Assembly: GCA_937875615.1 (NCBI GenBank)
Contig: CALNBU010000450.1
Location: 1-5,876, forward strand
Direction: 5' to 3'
Length of the DNA: 5,876 nt
Source of the DNA: an uncultured Archangium sp.
GTDB taxonomy: Bacteria; Myxococcota; Myxococcia; Myxococcales; Myxococcaceae
Below are positions 1 to 5,632 of this stretch, piece after piece. The translations under genes were made by a program, and so were the position numbers. How positions within the stretch are numbered: position 1 is the first letter of the stretch; every line of letters starts with the position of its first letter. The notes under the pieces were generated by a model. That model saw nothing but the letters and a program-made list of their open reading frames with translations. It did not search any database and was not told where the DNA came from.

Positions 1-384
1 TATGGCGGAGACCCCGGCCAGCTTCTCCGCCATCGCGTTCGACTCCCCGCTGCCCTCCTTCGCGGCGTCGAGATCATCGAGCAGGTCGCTGATGGCGTCG
101 CAGGCGTGCAGGAGCAGATCGGTGGCGGCGCGCGTCGCGACGCGCTTCTCGCGCTCTGCCTTGAGGAGATCTTCGCAGGCGTGCGCAAGCTGCCCCACCG
201 CGCCGAGGCCCAACATGCGGGCCTCGCCCTTCATGGTGTGCAGCTCCCGCGCCACGGCCTCCACCGCGCGCTCCGCGTCGGGCTTCTCCAGCTCGAGGAT
301 CCCGAGCTGAATCACCTGGAGCCGGTCCTGCGTCACCTCGACGAACTTGGTGAGCAGCGACTTCTTGAGGGCTTCGGTATCCAC
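1..384 (-). CDS. frzE: FrzE-like CheA histidine kinase, N-terminal part (cut by left edge)
   Basis: This is the first 128 codons of a CheA-type kinase; the 3' part lies outside the window. What is visible is an Hpt (P1) phosphotransfer domain. The core reads ELHTMKGEARMLGL, and the phospho-accepting histidine is residue 49 (codon at 238-240), the position known as the FrzE phosphorylation site in Myxococcus. An alanine- and charge-rich helical stretch follows, typical of the Hpt four-helix bundle. The start is GTG at 382-384. The frame is closed 12 bases upstream by the TGA of frzCD, so no earlier start is possible, but no good ribosome binding site is seen, which suggests translational coupling to frzCD 9 bases away. 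In the known family the rest of the protein carries dimerisation, ATPase, CheW-like and C-terminal receiver domains; whether those exist here is inferred. Expected role: cytoplasmic kinase that phosphorylates FrzZ to control cell reversal. The FrzE assignment rests on gene order and His49. Confidence 0.9.
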   Translation of the reverse strand, partial: MDTEALKKSLLTKFVEVTQDRLQVIQLGILELEKPDAERAVEAVARELHTMKGEARMLGLGAVGQLAHACEDLLKAEREKRVATRAATDLLLHACDAISDLLDDLDAAKEGSGESNAMAEKLAGVSAI

Positions 385-393
385 CTTGGTCGG

Positions 394-1620
394 TCAGTCG
401 GCCTTGAAGCGCTTGATCAGGTCTGACAGCCGGCTCGCGAGCTGCGTCAGCTCGGCCGCCGCGGAGGTGGCCTGCTTGCTGGCCTGCGTGGTCTGGCGGG
501 TGACGTCTTCGATCTCCGCCATCGAGGCCACCACCTGCTCGGTCGCGGTGCGCTGCTGCTGCGTGGCGAGGTTGATCACCCGCGCCGCGTCGCTGGTCTC
601 CTGGACGCCGGCGAGGATGCCCTCCACCGCGCTGGCGGCGACCGAGCCCAGGCGCTCGCCCTGCTCCGTCGCCACGCGAGACGCGTCCGCGGCGCTGGCG
701 GCGGCGGCGGTGGCCTCGCGGATCTCGGTGATGAGGTTCTTGATCTCCTTGGTCGAGTCGAGGACGTTCTCCGCCAGTCGGCGCATCTCGGCGGCCACGA
801 TGGAGAAGCCCTTGCCCGCCTCGCCCGCCCGGGAGCCCTCGAGCGCGGCGTTGAGCGCCAGCAGGTCCGAGCGGTCGGCGATCTCGTCGATCACCTCCAC
901 CACGGTGCCGATGCGCTCGACCCGGCGGAGCAGCTTGGTGATCGACTCCGACACCGCGATGCCGTCGGCGCGGATCTGCTGCATGGCCTCGATGAACTCC
1001 CCGATGGCCCCGCGGCCCGAGCGCGCCGAGTTGAGCGTCTCTTCGGCGACGCGCGCCACCGCGCCCGCGTTCTCGGCGATCTGCGCCGAGGCGTGCTTCA
1101 GCTCCTCCATGGTGGCGGTGGTCTCGTGGATGGCCGCCGCCTGCTCGGTCGACGACGACTCGTGCTGCGTCGAGGCGGCCAGCACCTCGTTGGCCGAGGA
1201 CGAGAGCCGCAGCGCCGCCTCGTTGATCTCCCGGACGAAGGTGCGCAGGGTCTCGATGACCTTGGCGAAGCCGTCGAGCAGCGGGTCGACCACCGGATCG
1301 TCGATGGGCGTCCAGGAGAAGGTGGTGAGATCTCCATGCGTCACCAGCGCCGACAGCGCGCTGTGCGCCGACTCCAACAGGTGGTGCATCTCGCTGCGGC
1401 GCTCGGCGTTGATCTGCTGCTCCGCCTCCACGCGCTTGAGCAGCTCGTTGAGCAGCTGCGCGGTCTCGCGCGACTCGCCGGTCAGGCCCTTGAGCTCGAC
1501 GCGACGGGCATACTCACCGGAGTTCGCGGCGCGCAGCGTCTCGAGGAACTGGGCGCGCCCGTCCCCTCCGCTCGCCTTCTTCTTCTTCCCTGCTGCCTGT
1601 TCATTGCTTTCGGTGGACAT
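394..1620 (-). CDS. frzCD: FrzCD-like cytoplasmic methyl-accepting chemotaxis protein
   Basis: Chemoreceptor of 408 residues with no hydrophobic membrane segment, so it should be cytoplasmic like Myxococcus FrzCD, which is of similar length. The N-terminus is short, polar and lysine-rich (KKKK at residues 12-15). Helical, charged sequence follows to about residue 135. The signalling coiled coil then runs to the end. Its hairpin tip lies near residues 243-283 (IDEIADRSDLLALNAALEGS followed by RAGEAGKGFSIVAAEMRRLAE), the CheW/CheA contact region. Glutamate/glutamine-rich heptads near 155-185 and 350-385 are where methylation sites would lie. The start is ATG at 1618-1620, preceded by GAAGGA. 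An in-frame GTG at 1630-1632 would add MKEP but overlaps that site, so I reject it. It lies 14 bases after frzB and 9 before frzE. Expected role: receptor of the Frz pathway governing reversal frequency. The general chemoreceptor call is certain; the FrzCD call rests on soluble architecture plus gene order. Confidence 0.95.
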   Translation of the reverse strand: MSTESNEQAAGKKKKASGGDGRAQFLETLRAANSGEYARRVELKGLTGESRETAQLLNELLKRVEAEQQINAERRSEMHHLLESAHSALSALVTHGDLTTFSWTPIDDPVVDPLLDGFAKVIETLRTFVREINEAALRLSSSANEVLAASTQHESSSTEQAAAIHETTATMEELKHASAQIAENAGAVARVAEETLNSARSGRGAIGEFIEAMQQIRADGIAVSESITKLLRRVERIGTVVEVIDEIADRSDLLALNAALEGSRAGEAGKGFSIVAAEMRRLAENVLDSTKEIKNLITEIREATAAAASAADASRVATEQGERLGSVAASAVEGILAGVQETSDAARVINLATQQQRTATEQVVASMAEIEDVTRQTTQASKQATSAAAELTQLASRLSDLIKRFKAD

Positions 1621-1624
1621 GGGT

Positions 1625-1630
1625 TCCTTC
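1625..1630 (-). promoter_or_regulatory. Ribosome binding site of frzCD
   Basis: On the minus strand GAAGGA lies 4 bases before the ATG at 1618-1620. It selects that ATG over the in-frame GTG at 1630-1632, whose own upstream sequence has no purine-rich site. It sits in the 14-base gap after the frzB stop codon. Confidence 0.6.
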
Positions 1631-1634
1631 ACGG

Positions 1635-1994
1635 TCAGGTCGGTTCAAGAGGGAGCATCGAGGGGAGGTCGACCAGCAACACGGGCTCTTCGCCGTCGAG
1701 CCATGCGCCGATGGTGAAGCGGGCGGCGTTGACCGCTCTGGGCAGTCGCCGCAGCGCGCTGAGCGGCACCCGGGTGACGCCCAGCACCTGGTCGATGGCC
1801 AGGCGGCGCTCCACCGCCGGGTCGGGCGAGAAGACGAGCGCGCGGCGCCCCACCGCACACGGGCCCAGCGGCGCGCCGATGCTCTCCGTGGGCTCGTCGA
1901 GATCGATGCGGCGCACCTGCCCCAGATCGGCGGCGTAGCGGATGCCCGCCACCTCGAAGACCACCAGGTCGACCTGCGCCGGGGCGTCGCTCAT
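1635..1994 (-). CDS. frzB: FrzB-like short CheW-domain protein
   Basis: A 119-residue CheW-like protein. It opens with a beta-strand pattern typical of CheW (VDLVVFEVAGIRYAADLGQV, residues 8-27) and closes with a strand reading EPVLLVDLPSML (103-114), which resembles the end of a CheW domain. It is shorter than a normal CheW (about 150-170 residues). The usual central motif with an Arg-Gly pair before a 'viPvvDL' strand is not recognisable; the corresponding place holds GPCAVGRRALVFSPDP. Myxococcus FrzB is likewise a short CheW-like protein thought to act between receptor and kinase differently from FrzA. The ATG at 1992-1994 overlaps the frzA TGA by 4 bases (ATGA), so translation is probably coupled. 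The next gene is frzCD. Function is inferred from position and family; an ordinary divergent CheW is the alternative. Confidence 0.85.
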   Translation of the reverse strand: MSDAPAQVDLVVFEVAGIRYAADLGQVRRIDLDEPTESIGAPLGPCAVGRRALVFSPDPAVERRLAIDQVLGVTRVPLSALRRLPRAVNAARFTIGAWLDGEEPVLLVDLPSMLPLEPT

Positions 1995-2533
1995 CGCGCC
2001 ACCGACTTCTGGCGCGCGGACTGCACGATGCGAGGCAGGTGCAGCAGGCTCAACGTCCCCAGCTCCCGGGACTGCACCACGCCGTCGAGGAACTCCTGCG
2101 TCGCGCCGCCGCCCGCCGGCGCCGGGAGCTTCTCTTCGAGGAAGATGCGGCGCAGCCCGATCACCTGATCGGCGAGGAAGCCCACCACCTGGCCGCCCGA
2201 CTCGCTGATGAACAGCCGGGAGCGCGCGGTCGGCTTCGATTCTCCCTGCGCGAGGAAGCGGAGCAGGTCGACGAGCGGGAAGACCTCGCCGCGGTGGCCC
2301 ACCACGCCCAACAGAAACGACGGCGAACGCGGCAGCGGCGTGAGCGGCCCCATGCGCGTCACCTCCCGGACATGCTCCGAGCGCACCCCCAGCGTCGATT
2401 CGCCGATGCGAAAGACGAAGAGCTCTTCGTCAGGGCGCGCGACCTGGGCGGTGGCGCGTTCTGGTGCGCTGGCGAGCGCGCGCTGCAGCGAAGACGGTTC
2501 CACGGAGGCCGCGAAGCGTAGCCAAACCCGCAA
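1991..2533 (-). CDS. frzA: FrzA-like CheW coupling protein
   Basis: CheW-domain protein of up to 180 residues. The domain starts near residue 35 (DEELFVFRIGESTLGVRSEH) and contains the diagnostic block LGVVGHRGEVFPLVDLLRF (75-93), with the conserved Arg-Gly pair and 'PLVDL' strand. A second half (RLFISESGGQVVGFLADQVIG, then LLHLPRIV) completes the CheW fold. Expected role: cytoplasmic adaptor linking the FrzCD receptor to the FrzE kinase. It is the first gene of the minus-strand unit and overlaps frzB by 4 bases. The start is uncertain. The longest form begins at TTG 2531-2533, while an in-frame GTG at 2501-2503 would give 170 residues; neither has a good ribosome binding site, and no in-frame ATG precedes the domain. 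Myxococcus FrzA is about 160 residues, so the first 10-30 residues given here may be untranslated. Confidence 0.88.
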   Translation of the reverse strand: MRVWLRFAASVEPSSLQRALASAPERATAQVARPDEELFVFRIGESTLGVRSEHVREVTRMGPLTPLPRSPSFLLGVVGHRGEVFPLVDLLRFLAQGESKPTARSRLFISESGGQVVGFLADQVIGLRRIFLEEKLPAPAGGGATQEFLDGVVQSRELGTLSLLHLPRIVQSARQKSVAR

Positions 2534-2553
2534 CCAAACCGCTCAAGAAAAGG

Positions 2554-2562
2554 TGCTACAAC
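2554..2562 (+). promoter_or_regulatory. Possible extended -10 promoter element for frzZ
   Basis: TGCTACAAC matches the extended -10 pattern TGnTATAAT well, apart from C for T at the third and T for C at the last hexamer position. It lies 8 bases before the frzZ ATG, so transcription would begin at or within a few bases of the start codon and give a leaderless or near-leaderless message. That fits the absence of a properly spaced Shine-Dalgarno sequence. No convincing -35 box is seen about 17 bases upstream. This is a pattern match only. Confidence 0.3.
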
Positions 2563-2570
2563 GCCGCGCC

Positions 2571-3288
2571 ATGGCGCGTGTGCTGGTCATCGACGACAGT
2601 CCCATGATGGTGCAGCTGCTGACCGCTGCGTTGACGCAGGCGGGGCTGACCGCGGACTCCGCCTCCGACCTGGCCACGTTGGACGAGCGCCTCGGCGCCC
2701 ACAGCTACGACTTCGTGCTGGTCGACGTGAACATGCCGGAGATGTACGGCGACGACGTGGTGGAGTTCCTCAAGGTGCAGCGTCAGCTCAAGGCGCTCCT
2801 CTACCTCTACTCCGACATCTCCGAAGAGGAGCTGGCGGCCAAGGCGAAGGCCGCCGGCGCCAACGGCTACATCGCCAAGGCCAACGGTCTGGAGAGCGCG
2901 GTGGAGACCATCGCTCGCTGCGCCCGCCCCCCGCCGGGTGCTGGTGGTCGACGACAGCGAGGCCACCGCCCGCCTGCTGGAGGTGGAGCTCACCGGACAA
3001 GGCCACGAGGTGATGACCGCCAACTCCGCCGAGGTCGCCACGCGGATCATCCTCAAGAAGAAGACCCGGCCCGACCTGGTGTTGCTCGACGTGCACATGC
3101 CCGGCGTCAACGGCGAGGAGTTCTGCCGCTTCATCAAGGGCAACTCGCTGTTCGCGGGCATCCAGGTGGTGCTCTGCTCCGCCGAAGAAGAAGGCGAGCT
3201 GCAGCGCATCACCCGCGCCGCGGGCGCCGACGGCTACGTGCGCAAGGACTCCCTCATCGCCCGGGAGATCCTCGAGCTGTTGACGTGA
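2571..3288 (+). CDS. frzZ: FrzZ-like dual-receiver response regulator, frameshifted between the two domains
   Basis: Two CheY-like receiver domains, no DNA-binding or enzymatic output domain. Receiver 1 (2571 to about 2921) starts MARVLVIDDS; it has acidic pair D8-D9, phosphorylation site D52 in FVLVDVNMPE, S81 and K103 (GYIAK). Receiver 2 (about 2932-3288) starts RVLVVDDSEATARLL, with phosphorylation site Asp codon 3088-3090 in LVLLDVHMPG, Ser in VVLCSAEEE and Lys in GYVRKDS. Both active sites are complete. Receiver 1 and receiver 2 are in different frames. Removing one base of the C run 2927-2932 fuses them as ARPRRVLVVDDS, a protein of about 238 residues. Without it, frame one continues as a non-homologous arginine-rich tail to a stop at 3339-3341. 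A separate gene starting at GTG 2938 is unlikely: no ribosome site, and that codon is part of the first beta strand. Myxococcus FrzZ has the same two-receiver layout, is divergent from frzA and uses D52, and acts as the phosphorylated output of FrzE. Start ATG 2571. Confidence 0.85.
2927..2932 (+). other. C6 run at the frzZ frame change
   Basis: Six consecutive C in a GC-rich linker sit exactly where the reading frame moves by +1 from receiver 1 to receiver 2 of FrzZ. Deleting one C gives a continuous frame across the junction with no stop codon. A homopolymer is a typical place for a sequencing or replication slip. A CCC-C context can also support +1 slippage on proline tRNA, but no stimulatory stop or rare codon is seen next to it. 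Confidence 0.7.
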
Positions 3289-3304
3289 TCGGCCTGCCGG
3301 CCGA
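3289..3304 (+). terminator. Hairpin directly after frzZ stop, possible weak terminator
   Basis: TCGGCC, loop TGCC, GGCCGA: a perfect 6-bp GC-rich stem with a 4-base loop beginning right after the frzZ TGA. No T-run follows (next bases CAATCGTCGGG), so it is not a canonical intrinsic terminator. It may slow or stop transcription or protect the 3' end. Confidence 0.35.
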
Positions 3305-3310
3305 CAATCG

Positions 3311-3330
3311 TCGGGTTGATCGGGTTGATC
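3311..3330 (+). repeat. 9-base tandem repeat, about 2.2 copies
   Basis: TCGGGTTGA occurs twice head to tail (3311-3319 and 3320-3328) followed by TC. It lies in the 68-base gap between frzZ and the next gene. It may be a replication-slippage duplication or a small protein-binding site; nothing further can be said. Confidence 0.6.
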
Positions 3331-3346
3331 AGCCACCCTGAACGAA

Positions 3347-3352
3347 GAGGAG
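3347..3352 (+). promoter_or_regulatory. Ribosome binding site deciding a TTG start
   Basis: GAGGAG (within GAAGAGGAG, 3344-3352) lies 4 bases before TTG 3357-3359. It is the strongest Shine-Dalgarno sequence in the window and supports the unusual TTG start over the internal ATG near residue 52, which would cut into the domain. Confidence 0.65.
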
Positions 3353-3356
3353 CGCT

Positions 3357-3830
3357 TTGACCGCAGTCCGCCTCAGCCCCCGTCGGGAGATCTCGGTGTC
3401 ACGGGCGCACCCGCTGCGCCCCGGCGCCGGCGGTGTCCAGGGCCGGGAGCGACAGCCGGTCGACGGCTTCGAGCGCCCCGCGCCACCGCTGCCGCCGCTG
3501 ACCCGCGGGATGACCGGCGCGCGCGTACAGGCCCTGCAGCAGAAGCTGTTGGCGGGTCGTTTCATCACCAACGCCGACTTCAGATCCGGTCCCGGCGTGT
3601 TCGGGCCACGGACGCAGGCGGGAGTGGAGCGACTGCAGCAGAAGCTGGGGCTGCCGGTGACCGGCGTGGCGAACGCCGCCACCGTGACCGCCCTGCTGGA
3701 GCTGCTCCAACCCGAGAAGCCGGCCCCCGTCAGCACCGAATTGACGACGCCCACCTTGCCGCTGCAGCCCCCGCACGTGGGCGCCGACGACGACGAGCCC
3801 ACGCAGCCGCTGGGCCGCGCGCTGCGCTGA
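3357..3830 (+). CDS. Small protein with a PG_binding_1-like peptidoglycan-binding domain
   Basis: 157 residues, TTG start with a strong GAGGAG site. The one recognisable domain is at about residues 48-117: LTRGMTGARVQALQQKLLAG, then GVFGPRTQAGVERLQQKLGL and VTGVANAATVTALLELL. This is the repeated 'G..G..V..LQ..L ... G.fG..T...V..lQ...gl...G..n..T...L' pattern of the three-helix PG_binding_1 fold. The N-terminal 47 residues are rich in Arg, Pro and Gly, and the C-terminal 40 in Pro, Thr and Asp; both look disordered. No signal peptide, lipobox or membrane segment is visible, so how it would reach the cell wall is unclear. No catalytic domain is present, so it is a binding module or an adaptor rather than a hydrolase. 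It follows frzZ on the same strand after 68 bases and converges with the hydrolase gene, 3 bases separating the stop codons. A functional link to Frz is not shown. Confidence 0.8.
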   Translation: MTAVRLSPRREISVSRAHPLRPGAGGVQGRERQPVDGFERPAPPLPPLTRGMTGARVQALQQKLLAGRFITNADFRSGPGVFGPRTQAGVERLQQKLGLPVTGVANAATVTALLELLQPEKPAPVSTELTTPTLPLQPPHVGADDDEPTQPLGRALR

Positions 3831-3833
3831 CGC

Positions 3834-5051
3834 TCACTCCGCGGAGCGCGGCAGCGACGGCACGCGATCGCGGTGCGTGCGCGCGTACTCGACCAGGTTC
3901 TTGATGTCGTAGCAGATCTGCCTGATGTCGTGCCCCATGGTCAGCTCGATGTGACTGTTGCCCTTCACCGGGCGCCACAACAGGTACTCGCTCTTCGCCG
4001 CGCGGTACACCTTGCGCGTGGCCGCCAGCGACGCGAGCGGGTCCATGTCGCCGAAGATGATGGCCATGGGGATCTTGATCTTGGCGAAGCCGCGCTGGAA
4101 GTCGTAGCCGGTGCGGTAGCAGACCGTCTCCTGCGCGCGGATCCAGCGAAAGAACTGGTCGACCACCTTGCGCGGCTCCTTCTCGCCGCCCTCCTTCAAC
4201 AACCAGCGCACGTCGGCCATCGACATCCGGTCCCAGCGGGTGAGCCAGTTGAAGCGGCTGGCCACCAGGCCGGCCATGGGGCTCTGCTCCGCGAAGCCCA
4301 GCGCGTCACTGGCCGCCTTGAGCCACTCGTCGAGCGGCAGGTAGCGGTAGGCCAGCTTCTCGCCGCCCTTCTTCCCGAACGGCGTCATCGCCTTGAGGAC
4401 GTTGAGCGAGCCCAGCGCCGCGTCGATGCCCGCGCTGACCACCGGCCCGGCCAGGGCCAACGCCTTGAGCGGGAGGTTGTCCTTCGCCAGCTCCGCCGCC
4501 GCGCCGATGGTGATGATGCCCTCGAAGTGCTGCGGGTGGATACCCGCGTAGCCGTAGCCGAGCATCCCGCCCATGGAGTGCCCGCAGTAGAAGATGCGCT
4601 CGCGGCGGGTGATGCGCCGCACCCCGGCTACCGCGGCCGGGAGATCGTAGAGAAAGTAGCTGTCGATGTCCCAGTCCCACTCGAGGTCCGCGGGCAGCTT
4701 GCGGCCGGTCTGCCGGGCGCGCTCCTGTTGGAACTCCACCGAACTCTTGCCGTGTCCCCGGAGCTCCAGGATGTGGATGTCGAGCCCGAAGTAGAGGAGG
4801 TTCTTGACGAACTCGCCGCTGGTCCAGGCGTGCCGGTTTTGACAGAACCCGTGAACCAACAGCATCGGCTCCCCCAGCAGCGGCTGCGGAAAGGACTGTG
4901 GCTCCGGGCGGTACCGGGTGATGACCAGCGACCACCCGTCGGCGGTCTCCACCACGTAGCGGGTCTTCTTGTAGAGCGCCCGGAACTCGACCTCGTCGAC
5001 GGTCGGGTGGCGGACCCTGGGAGCTGGCGCGGACGGAGTGGGAGCGTTCAT
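3834..5051 (-). CDS. Alpha/beta hydrolase (lipase/esterase-like)
   Basis: 405-residue alpha/beta-hydrolase-fold enzyme. Visible elements: oxyanion-hole motif LLVHGFCQNRHAW (64-76), strand DIHILELRGHGKS (91-103), nucleophile elbow YCGHSMGG with Ser159, acid candidate Asp335 or Asp337 in IIFGDMDPLAS, and catalytic His367 in KGNSHIELTMGHD. The triad is therefore complete. A long helical insert between about residues 190 and 310 would form a cap or lid. The order and the 'DWDIDSYFLYDLPAAV' segment recall lipases of the acid-lipase type, and PhaC-like depolymerases and esterases are alternatives; the substrate is not readable. There is no signal peptide: the N-terminus is Ala/Pro-rich (MNAPTPSAPAPRV), so the enzyme should be cytoplasmic. 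ATG 5049-5051 abuts the TAA of the upstream lipoprotein gene (TAAATG) and lacks a Shine-Dalgarno sequence, pointing to translational coupling as the last gene of the receptor operon. Confidence 0.85.
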   Translation of the reverse strand: MNAPTPSAPAPRVRHPTVDEVEFRALYKKTRYVVETADGWSLVITRYRPEPQSFPQPLLGEPMLLVHGFCQNRHAWTSGEFVKNLLYFGLDIHILELRGHGKSSVEFQQERARQTGRKLPADLEWDWDIDSYFLYDLPAAVAGVRRITRRERIFYCGHSMGGMLGYGYAGIHPQHFEGIITIGAAAELAKDNLPLKALALAGPVVSAGIDAALGSLNVLKAMTPFGKKGGEKLAYRYLPLDEWLKAASDALGFAEQSPMAGLVASRFNWLTRWDRMSMADVRWLLKEGGEKEPRKVVDQFFRWIRAQETVCYRTGYDFQRGFAKIKIPMAIIFGDMDPLASLAATRKVYRAAKSEYLLWRPVKGNSHIELTMGHDIRQICYDIKNLVEYARTHRDRVPSLPRSAE

Positions 5052-5630
5052 TTACGGCGGCGTGAGGGGAGCGTACCTGAGGGTGATGACCGCCGGCGTA
5101 CCGGCAGCATCGTAATAGCCCAACATCTGCACCTTCAGGTACGCGCCAGACGACGTTTTCACCACGTACACCAGCGGCCTCGCCGTCAACCGGTGCACGC
5201 CGATGTCATAGAGGTACCAGCCCTCGTGCACGGTGCTGAACAGGTGCTCGTTGACGTCGACGGCGTAGCCGGTAGCCGGGGCCTGCGTCAGCCCGTCGAA
5301 GCTGGTCCCGGTGAGCACCACCAACTCCACCGCGCCCTCGGGGTTGCTGGCGCCGCTGTTGATCGCGATCTCATAGCGCTTCACCGCGAGATCCCAGGCG
5401 TTGGTCTCGAAGGCCTCCTCGGCCTTCAGCTCGCGGCCCTCGTCGAGGTCGATGAACACCTGCGACTGCCGGTTGGTGGCGTCGACCGAGAGGTGCGTCA
5501 CCTCGCCGTCGCGCGTCGCCGTCACCAGCGGGCCGGTGTTGACCTGGCCGTCGAAGGGGAAGTCGTCGCGGAGATCATTGGCGCAGGCCGACAGCAGCGC
5601 GCAGGCGAGGAGCGGGAGTCGTCGAGGCAT
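5052..5630 (-). CDS. HmuY-family lipoprotein
   Basis: 192 residues from ATG 5628-5630. The N-terminus is a lipoprotein signal: basic start (MPRRL), hydrophobic LLACALLSAC, lipobox LSAC with Cys16 as lipidation site, then ANDLRDDF. The mature part matches the HmuY pattern: NAWDLAVKRYEIAINSGASN (about 77-96), then EGWYLYDIG, PLVYVVKTSSGAYLKVQMLG and YYDAAGTPAVITLRY at the end. Known HmuY is a haem-binding lipoprotein of Porphyromonas that delivers haem to a TonB-dependent receptor. In other members the haem ligands vary, so haem as ligand is an inference here. The ATG is chosen over an in-frame GTG at 5634-5636 because GGAG lies 8 bases upstream of the ATG but only 2 from the GTG. It begins 2 bases after the receptor stop codon and ends directly at the hydrolase ATG. 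Probable location: outer membrane, alongside the receptor. Confidence 0.88.
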   Translation of the reverse strand: MPRRLPLLACALLSACANDLRDDFPFDGQVNTGPLVTATRDGEVTHLSVDATNRQSQVFIDLDEGRELKAEEAFETNAWDLAVKRYEIAINSGASNPEGAVELVVLTGTSFDGLTQAPATGYAVDVNEHLFSTVHEGWYLYDIGVHRLTARPLVYVVKTSSGAYLKVQMLGYYDAAGTPAVITLRYAPLTPP

Positions 5631-5632
5631 CT

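Noticed and set aside
347..1717. 456-codon plus-strand frame opposite frzCD
   Set aside because: Ser/Ala/Arg-rich low-complexity translation antisense to an unmistakable chemoreceptor; a shadow.
2938..3288. Independent single-receiver gene starting at GTG 2938
   Set aside because: No ribosome binding site, and the GTG is inside the first beta strand (RVLVVDDS); better explained as the second half of frameshifted frzZ.
3316..3344. TTGATC with a box 17 bases downstream as a promoter for the peptidoglycan-binding gene
   Set aside because: The downstream hexamer TGAACG matches the -10 consensus at only two positions.
3831..3848. Palindrome CTCCGCGGAG and flanking arms at the convergent gene ends as a bidirectional terminator
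   Set aside because: Lies mostly inside the hydrolase coding end, has no T-run on either side, and short GC palindromes are common in this composition.
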